From assembly GCF_023702675.1 (NCBI RefSeq), contig NZ_CP098478.1, positions 1,984,001 to 2,048,000 of the forward strand: a DNA stretch of 64,000 nucleotides, read 5' to 3'. Under the pieces are notes generated by a model. That model was not told the origin of the DNA and searched no databases. It worked only from the letters and a program-made list of their open reading frames with translations. Origin of the DNA: Acinetobacter sp. C26M. Its GTDB lineage: Bacteria > Pseudomonadota > Gammaproteobacteria > Pseudomonadales > Moraxellaceae. Shown here piece by piece: positions 8,571 to 17,016 of the stretch; the stretch's first letter is position 1, and each line of letters begins with the position of its first letter. The translations under genes were made by a program, and so were the position numbers.

Positions 8571-9632
8571 ATGTCACTTGTTCTCGATAAAAAAGAAAAT
8601 TCTAAAGAATTTGTAAAGAGTAGTTTATCTGAAATTTGGGTCACTCGATGTCCTGTACCAACAGCAACTGGTATCTCACTAAAACGTGGAACACTGATTG
8701 AAAAGTTTGAACAGCACGGTATTGATGTTGCTGTTTTACAAGATGCCCGTAAAGGTCTATCTGTTCATCATTTTGATCATCAACTGCCTGCATTATTTCG
8801 TGAGGGTGGAAATGTTCCAGCATTAGCTGCTCGTTCTGAAGGCGCTCCAAGTCGACTTATTGGTTTGACGTGGATTGATGAATGGCAGGTGATTATTGTT
8901 CGCCCTGATTCTGAAATCAGTAAGCCAGAGCATTTAAAAAATGTGAAAGTTGCTTTACCAGAGTACGCCGATAAGCGTGCTGGCAGCATTTTTAGAGCAA
9001 TGTCATTACAAGGTATCCGAGGTGCTTTGCAACTTGCAAATTTAACCTTCCGTGATGTGGATTTTATTGAAGTCCCTGAAAGAGCTGAGTCGCCTAATCA
9101 AGTACGTGATGCCAGTACTTATTGGTCTGGATTAGATGCATTAATCACAGGTGAAGTTGATGCCGTTTATGTAAAAGGTGCATCAGCTGTTGAAGCTGCT
9201 ACAAAGCGCGGTTTAAAAGTTGGGATTGATTTGGATCAATTTGAGGATGTGACTTCTCGTGTAAACAATGGTACGCCTCGTCCAATCACTGTACATGAAG
9301 ACTTATTGAAAGATCACTTTGACGTTGTCGTTGATTTTTTGGAAGAGCTGTTTGATACCGCTGATTGGGCGCAAGATCATTTAGATGAAGTGCTGGTTAT
9401 TCTTCAAGATGAAACGATTGCTGGTGCAGAAAGCGTAGCGACAGCCTACCGCAATAACTTTCATAAGTCTTTACATCCATCATTAAGTGAAGAGCGCTTA
9501 GAGCTTTTAAGACAACAAAAAGATTTTCTTTGGTTACACGGTTTTCTCGAGCGCGATGTTGATCTTGATACTTGGGTGGATCACCGTCCTTTGCTCGAAG
9601 TTTTAAAGCGCCGCCAAAATAAACAATTTTAA
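8571..9632 (+). CDS. DszB-like sulfinate desulfinase (SBP-fold, cytoplasmic)
   Basis: The 353-residue protein has the fold of periplasmic sulfonate-binding proteins but no signal peptide. It carries WVTRCPVPTATG with Cys27, HF at 67-68 and RxGG at 77-80. From memory, Rhodococcus DszB (2'-hydroxybiphenyl-2-sulfinate desulfinase) uses Cys27 in NCPVPN, His60 in HF and Arg70 in RFGG; here the His-Arg spacing is the same 10 residues. A C-S-cleaving desulfinase acting on a sulfinate is therefore more likely than a transport protein. It is first in a seven- or eight-gene operon with DszC-like and SsuD-like monooxygenases, behind a sigma54 promoter. The substrate, aryl or alkyl sulfinate, is unknown. 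Confidence 0.75.
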   Translation: MSLVLDKKENSKEFVKSSLSEIWVTRCPVPTATGISLKRGTLIEKFEQHGIDVAVLQDARKGLSVHHFDHQLPALFREGGNVPALAARSEGAPSRLIGLTWIDEWQVIIVRPDSEISKPEHLKNVKVALPEYADKRAGSIFRAMSLQGIRGALQLANLTFRDVDFIEVPERAESPNQVRDASTYWSGLDALITGEVDAVYVKGASAVEAATKRGLKVGIDLDQFEDVTSRVNNGTPRPITVHEDLLKDHFDVVVDFLEELFDTADWAQDHLDEVLVILQDETIAGAESVATAYRNNFHKSLHPSLSEERLELLRQQKDFLWLHGFLERDVDLDTWVDHRPLLEVLKRRQNKQF

Positions 9633-9645
9633 TAGGATATTGATC

Positions 9646-10356
9646 ATGACAACGCTTATTCAAACTCCGCTATCTCCTGAACTAAATGACTTTATCGAAT
9701 CGAACCGTGAAAAAGCTGAATTTGCTTTTGAAGTGTTTCGTGAAACCAGAACAATCACGGCAAATGGAACAGTCAATTTTGTTGAACGTGGACCTGATAA
9801 TACCTTAATCACTTTTAACTATGCAGGACCTTGGTCTAAAGATAAAAAAAGCAAAGTACTTGTGGAGACAATTGATGGTGAAGTTTTATTGGGACGAAAA
9901 AATGCAGGTGGGCGTTATAACAAACTTTTTCGCGAGCATGCAGATGTCACCACAATATCTCATGTACACGCGCCGAATTTAGGGGCTTGGGCGCAAACCC
10001 ATCGGACCTTACCGATTCGTTATGTGCCTGTTCAGCGCTTTCATTTATTTAAAGAACTACCAATTTATATTGATCGTCGTCAGGCCGAGGTAGATTTCAT
10101 TTTAGATCAACTCAAAGTTGATATCGAACATCGAGCAATTTTAGAAGCCAACGGTGGTGCGACTGTATGGGGGCGTCAGGGCTTACAAGAAACAGCTGAA
10201 TTTATCTTGTTGCTTGAGGAAGGTGCACAGATTCAGTTACTTGCTGAATTAGCTGGGGGAAGCCGTGAATACGGACAAGGTGTTTTACACCAGCAGTGGC
10301 GAATGAGTGGTTTAACCGATAAAGCGAAGTCGCTTGGATTACTTCCACTTCACTAG
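9646..10356 (+). CDS. class II aldolase/adducin-family protein
   Basis: ATG 9646 with AGGATAT upstream gives 236 residues; a TTG two codons earlier is less likely. The family pattern is seen in TISHVHAPNLGAWAQTH (the HxH zinc ligands) and in EANGGATVWGRQGLQETAEFILLLEEGAQIQ. In typical members the latter reads NHG and supplies a third zinc His; here it is NGG, so the metal site may be altered. It lies 13 bp after the desulfinase gene in the same operon. It might process a carbon product of desulfurisation, but no reaction can be assigned. Confidence 0.75.
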   Translation: MTTLIQTPLSPELNDFIESNREKAEFAFEVFRETRTITANGTVNFVERGPDNTLITFNYAGPWSKDKKSKVLVETIDGEVLLGRKNAGGRYNKLFREHADVTTISHVHAPNLGAWAQTHRTLPIRYVPVQRFHLFKELPIYIDRRQAEVDFILDQLKVDIEHRAILEANGGATVWGRQGLQETAEFILLLEEGAQIQLLAELAGGSREYGQGVLHQQWRMSGLTDKAKSLGLLPLH

Positions 10357-10389
10357 AAACCTGATTCAAATATAAATATAGAGAATATT

Positions 10390-11583
10390 ATGGCTGTAAA
10401 ACTTTTATGGTATCTCACTTCTCCAGATGGACCATATCCTTGGTTGGAATCTGGGCGGTGGGATACCGATTATGAACACTTGCAACAGGTTGCGATTACT
10501 GCAGATCGGCTTGGTTTTTACGGTTCACTTATGGGTACCAGCGAGTATGAAACACTTGCTGTTGCTGCAAGTTTAATTCCAGTTACTGAACGTTTAAAGT
10601 TTCTGGTTGCCCAACATCCTGGAGAAGTCCAGCCAGCAGTTTTGGCAAAATATGCGCAAACGTTTGATGCATTTTCTAAAGGGCGCTTGTTGTTTAATGT
10701 CGTTAATGGAAATGATAAGGGATTGGCAGCTTTAGGTATTCACTATACGCATGATGAGCGTTATGACTTTAGCAAAGAATACTGGACTGCATTTCAGCAA
10801 AACTATTTAGGTGATACATCTGGATTTGATGGCGAATTTATTCAAATTGCGCCACGTCTAGAAGGGGGATCTCCTATGTCCAAATGGCGTGGTCCAACTC
10901 AAAAGCAGGGTGTTCCTTTATGGGGAGCTGGAACTTCTGCCAAAGGCGTTCAGCATTCTGTTGAATTACTCGATGTGTATTTGAGTTTTGCGAATACGCC
11001 ACCGCTACTTGGAGAAAAGTTTAGCAAAGTTGCGGCTGAGGCGGAAAAAATTGGACGTACTTTAGCGTTTGGTACTCGATTACAAATTATTGTACGGGAA
11101 ACAGAAGAAGAGGCTTGGCAGTATGCTCAGTCGCTACTTGACAAGATTGATGTCAATTATGCAATCGAAGCTGTTAAACGGCAGCTTCCACCCGATGAGA
11201 CTTTTGAGAGTTATCAAAGCCCAAATCCGATCGTTCAAAGGAATCTTACATTGCTCCGACATGGAGTATTACCTCGTGCCAAAGATTTTGAAATTTATCC
11301 TAATGTTTGGACTGGGCCATCTTTATTTGGTTTTGATATTTTAAGCCCAGCAGCGGGCACAGCCTTGGTCGGTAGTGCTGAAAATATTGCAGAACGGATT
11401 AAAGAATACGAAAGCTATGGTGTATCTGCCTTTATCTTATCTGGTTTCCCTTTAATTGGAGAAGCCTATCGTGTAGCTGATTTATTGTTCCCTTTATTAG
11501 AGCTCGATCATGGTTTTGAGTTACCTAAACTTAATAAAAATTCATCCATTGATTCTCTCTTGAATCAAGCAGTCGTCGTTTAA
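10390..11583 (+). CDS. SsuD-like FMNH2-dependent monooxygenase (luciferase-like family)
   Basis: The 397-residue protein is a bacterial luciferase-like TIM barrel of the alkanesulfonate monooxygenase/DszA superfamily. Recognisable pieces are ITADRLGFYGSLMGTSEYETL, LKFLVAQHPGEVQPAVLAKYAQTFDAFSKGRLLFNVVNG and the late FILSGFPLIGEAYRVADLLFPLLE. It should use reduced flavin from a separate reductase to oxygenate a sulfonate or sulfone and release sulfite or a sulfinate. It is the third gene of the operon, after the desulfinase and aldolase-like genes. It is the most divergent of the four paralogues in the window, and its place beside a DszB-like enzyme suggests a DszA- or SsuD-type step. Confidence 0.82.
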   Translation: MAVKLLWYLTSPDGPYPWLESGRWDTDYEHLQQVAITADRLGFYGSLMGTSEYETLAVAASLIPVTERLKFLVAQHPGEVQPAVLAKYAQTFDAFSKGRLLFNVVNGNDKGLAALGIHYTHDERYDFSKEYWTAFQQNYLGDTSGFDGEFIQIAPRLEGGSPMSKWRGPTQKQGVPLWGAGTSAKGVQHSVELLDVYLSFANTPPLLGEKFSKVAAEAEKIGRTLAFGTRLQIIVRETEEEAWQYAQSLLDKIDVNYAIEAVKRQLPPDETFESYQSPNPIVQRNLTLLRHGVLPRAKDFEIYPNVWTGPSLFGFDILSPAAGTALVGSAENIAERIKEYESYGVSAFILSGFPLIGEAYRVADLLFPLLELDHGFELPKLNKNSSIDSLLNQAVVV

Positions 11584-11592
11584 GGGGGAAAC

Positions 11593-13167
11593 ATGCACAA
11601 AATTACGCGTCGAGAGCTCATCAAACAGACCGGATTGGGAATTGGAGCTGTTGCTGGGATGAGCCTGATAGGATGTTCTAAAACTGAGTCTTCATCTTCG
11701 GAAAATGCTGATCCGAGTCAAACTCAAGATGATACCCCGAAAAAAGGCGGTGTGATTAAAATTGGGGTGATCAATGGTAATCAAGCAGGTAATCTAGATG
11801 CACATAAGCCTATTGGCATGTCCAGTGCATTTAGAGGCTGGCCGTTATATGCAAAATTATGGGAATGGGGCAGAGATATTCAGCCCAAACTCGCACTTGC
11901 AGAATTTGCAGAACCAAATAATGATGGAACGAAATGGACCATTCGCCTAAAAAAGGGTCTCGAATTTCATCACGGTAAAACCATTACTGCTGATGATGTT
12001 ATTTTTTCCTTACGCCGTTTGACTGACCCTAAACTCGCTTCACCATTTGCTGCCTATCTTTATTCATTGCAAAGAGATGGTATTAAAAAGCGAGATGAAT
12101 ACACCGTTGAGATTCCTTTTGTTCAAGGAAAAGGCTTGGTTGCTTTACCTGAAGCATGGATGAGTTGGGGAGGCATCGTTCCTACAGATTATGACCCTGT
12201 TAAAAATGTCGTAGGTGCTGGGCCTTTTAAGCTTGAAAGTTTTACACCGGGTCAGCGCTCACGCTTTGTCCGTTTTGAAAATTACTGGAAAGAAAATCAA
12301 CCTTATGCTGATGCAATAGAAATCATTGATTTTAAAGATCAGACAGGACGTCTTGCTGCTTTGCAATCAGGTCAAATTGACATTGCTGCAGGGGTAAGTG
12401 CCGAGCATATTGCTTTAATTCAAGCCAATAAACGACTGAATCTTGTTTCCTCTGAAACAGATGCTTGGCAATCTTTTGATATGAATACCTCAAAAGCACC
12501 GTTCAATGATCCTCGAGTACGTCAAGCTTTTAGATTGATTGCCAATAGAGATGATTTGGTTAAACGGGCTTTAGCTGGACAAGGACGAGCTGCAAATGAT
12601 CTCTATTCCTTTAGTGACCCTGTATATGACCACAGTATTCCACAACGTAAGCAGGATTTAAATAAAGCGAAGGCGTTGTTGAAAGAAGCTGGTTTTAGCA
12701 ATAGCTTGGCAGTTGATTTATATACAGGTCCGGATAGCAATGCTGCATTGGTTTTTGCACAGCATGCAGCTCAGGCTGGTGTTATCGTTAATGTTAAACA
12801 GGTTGAAGCTGCCACCTTTGCTGATGCTGTAAAACAGGATTGGGCATTTAGTACAGGTTCGAACGTTTCACGCCCTTTTTTATTAACCGTCTTGCAAATT
12901 GATGGGCCAGGTGCGGCAAATAATAAGACCCGCTTTAACAATGAGCGTTTTACAGAACTAGTGCATGCGGCATTGCAACAAACTGATTTGGAAAAACGCA
13001 AAGTTCTTGTTCATGAAGCACAGCATATTCAGCATGAACAAGGTGGTTTACTCATTTGGGGTTTTAACAATGTACTCGATGCACATTCGAGCCAAATTGG
13101 TGGAGTAACTCCTGATCGCACAGGCTTTGCTGCGTGGCGTACAGATGAATTTTGGCGTAGGGGGTGA
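11593..13167 (+). CDS. Tat-exported family 5 (Dpp/Opp-type) solute-binding lipoprotein
   Basis: The 524-residue protein begins MHKITRRELIKQTGLG, a twin-arginine signal (Arg6-Arg7), and its hydrophobic stretch ends in a lipobox LIGC (Cys28), so it should be Tat-exported and then lipidated. The rest is family 5 solute-binding protein: WTIRLKKGLEFHHGKTITADDVIFSLRRLTDP and NDPRVRQAFRLIANRDDLV. It heads a complete importer (two permeases and a fused ATPase). Given the operon, the ligand is probably an organosulfur compound rather than a peptide. A dedicated tatABC set lies at 30.2-31.6 kb. A second Tat-lipoprotein of the same family is at 38.9 kb. Confidence 0.88.
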   Translation: MHKITRRELIKQTGLGIGAVAGMSLIGCSKTESSSSENADPSQTQDDTPKKGGVIKIGVINGNQAGNLDAHKPIGMSSAFRGWPLYAKLWEWGRDIQPKLALAEFAEPNNDGTKWTIRLKKGLEFHHGKTITADDVIFSLRRLTDPKLASPFAAYLYSLQRDGIKKRDEYTVEIPFVQGKGLVALPEAWMSWGGIVPTDYDPVKNVVGAGPFKLESFTPGQRSRFVRFENYWKENQPYADAIEIIDFKDQTGRLAALQSGQIDIAAGVSAEHIALIQANKRLNLVSSETDAWQSFDMNTSKAPFNDPRVRQAFRLIANRDDLVKRALAGQGRAANDLYSFSDPVYDHSIPQRKQDLNKAKALLKEAGFSNSLAVDLYTGPDSNAALVFAQHAAQAGVIVNVKQVEAATFADAVKQDWAFSTGSNVSRPFLLTVLQIDGPGAANNKTRFNNERFTELVHAALQQTDLEKRKVLVHEAQHIQHEQGGLLIWGFNNVLDAHSSQIGGVTPDRTGFAAWRTDEFWRRG

Positions 13168-13172
13168 CCGCT

Positions 13173-14324
13173 ATGACAACGCAATCCAGCAAAATAGAGA
13201 CAGCCATTTCACATCAAACTATCACTAGATCATTTGAAGTACCAGCATGGTTACCTTGGTTTTTCACACGGTTGTTGTCAGGTGTATTGGTTGTTTTTGT
13301 GATTAGTCTCATTGTTTTTATTGCTACACAAGCACTTCCATCTGATCCTGCTCGCGTCATTTTGGGCCCAGAAGCGCCTGAAGCGACAGTTCAAATACTT
13401 CGTGAACAATTAGGCCTGAATGATCCAATATTGATTCAATACTGGCATTGGTTGAGTCAATTATTACAAGGTAATTTTGGTCGTTCGATTGATTCCAATG
13501 TACCTGTTGTGCAAATTGTTCAGAATTATTTCGGAAACACCGTTGCATTAACGATCTTGGTTATTGTCATCACTGTACCACTTTCAGTGGTACTGGGTGT
13601 GTGGCTATCACTCCGTCGAGATAGCAAACTAGATCGCATTATTGTTTCAAGCTCTATTCTATTCAAGGCTGTTCCAGGGTTTGTGATTGCAATCTGGTTA
13701 ATGATGTTTTTCTCAACCTCAATCCTTCATATATTGCCAGCTGCGTCCTTGTTGATTCCAGAGCAGTCAGCTTTTAGCCAAATCGAGTTTCTAGTTTTAC
13801 CGATTTTAACGTTGGCCTTATCGCTTATTCCATATCTGATGCGTTTAGTTCGTGGTTCTATGATTGATGCACTTGAGTCTGACTATGTAACCTCTGCACG
13901 ATTGCGTGGTATTCCTGAGCGTCGGATCATATGGAAACATGTTTTACCCAATGCATTGGTGCCAGTGGTACAGGGAACAGCATTAACGATACGAGTTCTG
14001 CTGAGCGGTGCTCTCATTATTGAGGTGGTTTTCAGTTATCCCGGTATTGGTAATGCACTCAATGCCGCAATTGAATTAAGAGATATCCCGACCATTCAAG
14101 CAATTGTTTTATTACTGACCATTTGTGTGGTAGCCGTTAATTTAATCGCAGATTTAATCACGACTTTACTCACACCAAAAATACGAACAGCCAAAAGACA
14201 TAAAGCACGTTCGCCTGGTCTGCGTCAGGCATTACGTTTATGGAAGTCAGGTCGACCAATTACCGTCAAACCTGTTAACCGCCGTAATGCGTTAAAGAAC
14301 ATTCAGCAAGGAGGTGGGAAATGA
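13173..14324 (+). CDS. Dpp/Opp-type ABC permease, DppB-like
   Basis: ATG 13173 with AGGGGG 8 bases upstream is the best start; a GTG at 13164 that overlaps the preceding stop is the alternative. The protein is about 383 residues with the DppB-type arrangement: a first span near residues 30-55, LPSDPARVILGPEAPEATVQILREQLGLNDP, then five further spans and the EAA loop DYVTSARLRGIPERRIIWKHVLPNALVP that docks the ATPase. A basic C-terminal tail (about 50 residues) exceeds the usual length. Its stop overlaps the start of the next permease gene by 4 bp. Confidence 0.9.
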   Translation: MTTQSSKIETAISHQTITRSFEVPAWLPWFFTRLLSGVLVVFVISLIVFIATQALPSDPARVILGPEAPEATVQILREQLGLNDPILIQYWHWLSQLLQGNFGRSIDSNVPVVQIVQNYFGNTVALTILVIVITVPLSVVLGVWLSLRRDSKLDRIIVSSSILFKAVPGFVIAIWLMMFFSTSILHILPAASLLIPEQSAFSQIEFLVLPILTLALSLIPYLMRLVRGSMIDALESDYVTSARLRGIPERRIIWKHVLPNALVPVVQGTALTIRVLLSGALIIEVVFSYPGIGNALNAAIELRDIPTIQAIVLLLTICVVAVNLIADLITTLLTPKIRTAKRHKARSPGLRQALRLWKSGRPITVKPVNRRNALKNIQQGGGK

Positions 14325-15169
14325 GCTCACTTCATTGGTATCAAAGAAATTTTTTTCAAACATTAATTCGTGAAAGACAGGTACGTTTTGGATTTGTAGT
14401 CACGACCTTAGTGCTGATTTTTGCACTTGTTGGCCCACTATTGGCTCCATTTGAGCCTACGGCTTTAATCGGTATGACATATGGTCCGCCTGAGGGAAAA
14501 TCTTTTCTTGGCTATGATTATATTGGTCATGATGTCTGGTCACGCGTACTTTCTGGAGGGGCTTCTATCATCTGGATGACACTGGCTGCCAGTTTGATTG
14601 CATTAATGATTGGCACTAGTTTAGGTGTATTCGCTGCTTTTGCCCGAAATAGGATTGATCAGTTCGTGACATGGCTTACAGATGTTTTTATGGCCTTTCC
14701 TGATCTTATATTGGTCTTGCTGATCGTTTCCATGTTAGGTCGGGAACCTTGGCTTATTGTTTTAACGGTTTCAATTGCTTTTATTCCTGGCGTAGTACGT
14801 CTTGTACGAAGCGTTGCACTTAATCTCGTAGAACAAGAATATATCGAAGCAGCCAGAATTCTCGGGTACTCAAAAACCTATATTTTATTTCGTGAAATTT
14901 TACCCAACATGTTGACGCCTTTACTCATCCATCTTGGTGTGATGCTGACATGGGCTGTGGGTATGTTATCTGGTTTGGCTTTTCTTGGTTATGGTGTAGC
15001 ACCTCCAGCAGCAGATTGGGGACTCATGATTAATGAAAATCGTGCTGGTTTATTGGTGCAGCCGTGGGCGGTATTTGCTCCTGTCATCTTCATTGCCTTG
15101 TTTGCGCTCGGAACGAATGTATTGGCTGAGGGCGTCGGACGTGCAGCAGCTCGGATTGAGGAAAAATAA
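14321..15169 (+). CDS. Dpp/Opp-type ABC permease, DppC-like
   Basis: The 282-residue inner-membrane protein has an N-terminal span (about 20-43), FLGYDYIGHDVWSRVLSGG typical of DppC-type permeases, and the EAA loop EYIEAARILGYSKTYILFREILPNMLTPLL. The ATG overlaps the previous stop (ATGA) and is preceded by AAGGAGGT, a near-perfect ribosome-binding site, so translation is coupled and strong. It pairs with the DppB-like permease to form the channel of the importer. Confidence 0.9.
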   Translation: MSSLHWYQRNFFQTLIRERQVRFGFVVTTLVLIFALVGPLLAPFEPTALIGMTYGPPEGKSFLGYDYIGHDVWSRVLSGGASIIWMTLAASLIALMIGTSLGVFAAFARNRIDQFVTWLTDVFMAFPDLILVLLIVSMLGREPWLIVLTVSIAFIPGVVRLVRSVALNLVEQEYIEAARILGYSKTYILFREILPNMLTPLLIHLGVMLTWAVGMLSGLAFLGYGVAPPAADWGLMINENRAGLLVQPWAVFAPVIFIALFALGTNVLAEGVGRAAARIEEK

Positions 15170-15171
15170 GC

Positions 15172-16989
15172 ATGGCAGATCTATTTAAAAATACCGTATT
15201 GACTGTAAAAGACTTAACTGTGGCATTGGTAAACACTGGTAATCATATCGTTTCTGATATTTCATTTAATCTACGAGAAGGTGAAGTTCTAGGATTAGTT
15301 GGCGAGAGTGGTTCAGGTAAAACCACATTATCCAGTGCCTTATTGGGCTATGCACGATATGGAGCCAAGATTATTCAAGGCACAATTGAACTGGATGATG
15401 AAGATATTCTCAGTTTAGATGATCATGCTTTACGTCAAGTGCGTGGTTATAAAATGAGTCACGTCGCCCAAGATCCAGGAACAGCACTCAATCCAGCATT
15501 AAGTATCGGTCAACATTTATTTGAACTATTAGAAGTCCATCAAACACAGCTATCTAGTACGGAAAAATACCAAAAGGTTGCCAAAATTTTAAATGAAGTA
15601 GGATTGCCGCATGATGAGCTATTTCTAAAGCGCTATCCTCATCAGCTTTCGGGTGGGCAACAACAACGAATTTTATTGGCCTTGGCATTCTTGCTACAGC
15701 CACGTTTGATCGTTCTGGATGAGCCAACCACCGCATTAGATGTGACGACGCAGACATTGGTGTTGAATATCATTCGTAAATTATGTCGGGAATATAACGT
15801 TGCTGCTATCTATGTATCGCATGATTTAACCGTTGTAAAAGATATAGCCGATCGAGTGATTGTTTTGTACTCAGGGCGGATTACTGAAGATACGGTATTA
15901 ACCCAACTATTTGAAACGCCTAAACATCCTTATACACAAGGTTTACTTAACGCGATTCCTGATGTGGCTATCCGTAAATATTTATCTCCAATTGAGGGAC
16001 GGGCACCTTCACCAAATGAGCGTCCAGTGGGATGTGCATTTGCGGCACGTTGTAGTTTCGCCACAGATATATGTCGTCAAAAACAACCGGAATTAACTCA
16101 ATTAAAACATGGGTTTGATCCGCATTTTGTTGCTTGTCACCATTCGGATCATGTCGGTGTGATTGATTTTAAAGAGATTGATCATCAAGTGATTGAAAGA
16201 GAAACAGATCGGGAAGCCTTGTTAAAAGTTGAACATATTAATGCATGGTATGGGCAGCAACAGGCACTTTTTGATATCTCACTTCAACTCAAAAAAGGCG
16301 AATGTTTAGCATTGGTGGGTGAATCGGGTTCAGGAAAAACCACTTTATCGCGTGTCATTGCTGGTCTGAATGAAAATGCAGATGGACGAATTACATTGGC
16401 AGATGAAGTCTTGTCGTTGCGTGGGCAACAGCGTCATTTGCAGCAGCGGCATAAACTGCAATATATCTTTCAAAACCCTTATAAGGCTTTGAATCCAGCA
16501 CATACGATTGGTCAGACATTAATTAAAGTTGTACAGCATTTCTTTGGAGCATCTCGACAAGAAGCCATAGAAAAAGTCACGCAGGTACTTAAACAAGTCT
16601 CTCTGCCTATACAAGTTCAGGAACTCTATCCAAGAGATTTATCGGGTGGGGAGCGACAACGAGTGGCGATCGCACGAGCTTTGTTGTGCCAACCTGAGAT
16701 TTTGATTTGTGATGAGATTACATCTGCTTTGGATGTTTCAGTTCAGGCTTCTATCTTAAAACTGCTACAAGACCTCCAACAGCAAGGTGTGACCTTACTA
16801 TTTGTGACCCATAACCTAGGGGTTGTTCGAGCAATCGCAGATCGAGTCGCCGTATTAAAAAATGGACATATTGTTGAATATGGCGAAACAGATCAAGTGC
16901 TTAGTCATCCTCAACATACATATACCACAACTTTGCTTACCCATGCGCCAAGCTTATTTAAAAACAAGGTCCTTGAAGTTTGCGCATAA
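15172..16989 (+). CDS. fused DppD-DppF-type ABC ATPase
   Basis: This 605-residue protein contains two complete nucleotide-binding domains. The first has GESGSGKTTL (about residues 44-53), LSGGQQQRILLALAF and LIVLDEPTTALDV; the second has GESGSGKTTLSRV, LSGGERQRVAIARALL and ILICDEITSALDV. The first is followed by the oligopeptide-type C-terminal segment with a Cys cluster (GCAFAARCSFATDICRQKQPEL). DppD and DppF are often separate genes; here one gene supplies both, as in GsiA. It starts 2 bp after the preceding stop and energises the importer built from the neighbouring genes. Confidence 0.9.
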   Translation: MADLFKNTVLTVKDLTVALVNTGNHIVSDISFNLREGEVLGLVGESGSGKTTLSSALLGYARYGAKIIQGTIELDDEDILSLDDHALRQVRGYKMSHVAQDPGTALNPALSIGQHLFELLEVHQTQLSSTEKYQKVAKILNEVGLPHDELFLKRYPHQLSGGQQQRILLALAFLLQPRLIVLDEPTTALDVTTQTLVLNIIRKLCREYNVAAIYVSHDLTVVKDIADRVIVLYSGRITEDTVLTQLFETPKHPYTQGLLNAIPDVAIRKYLSPIEGRAPSPNERPVGCAFAARCSFATDICRQKQPELTQLKHGFDPHFVACHHSDHVGVIDFKEIDHQVIERETDREALLKVEHINAWYGQQQALFDISLQLKKGECLALVGESGSGKTTLSRVIAGLNENADGRITLADEVLSLRGQQRHLQQRHKLQYIFQNPYKALNPAHTIGQTLIKVVQHFFGASRQEAIEKVTQVLKQVSLPIQVQELYPRDLSGGERQRVAIARALLCQPEILICDEITSALDVSVQASILKLLQDLQQQGVTLLFVTHNLGVVRAIADRVAVLKNGHIVEYGETDQVLSHPQHTYTTTLLTHAPSLFKNKVLEVCA

Positions 16990-17016
16990 AAAAGAATAGA
17001 TTTTCTGGAGTTAACA

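Noticed and set aside
8571..9632. Periplasmic sulfonate-binding protein (SsuA) call for the genes at 8571 and 18636
   Set aside because: Neither has a signal peptide, and both keep the DszB-type Cys, His and Arg at the right spacing, so desulfinase is the better call.
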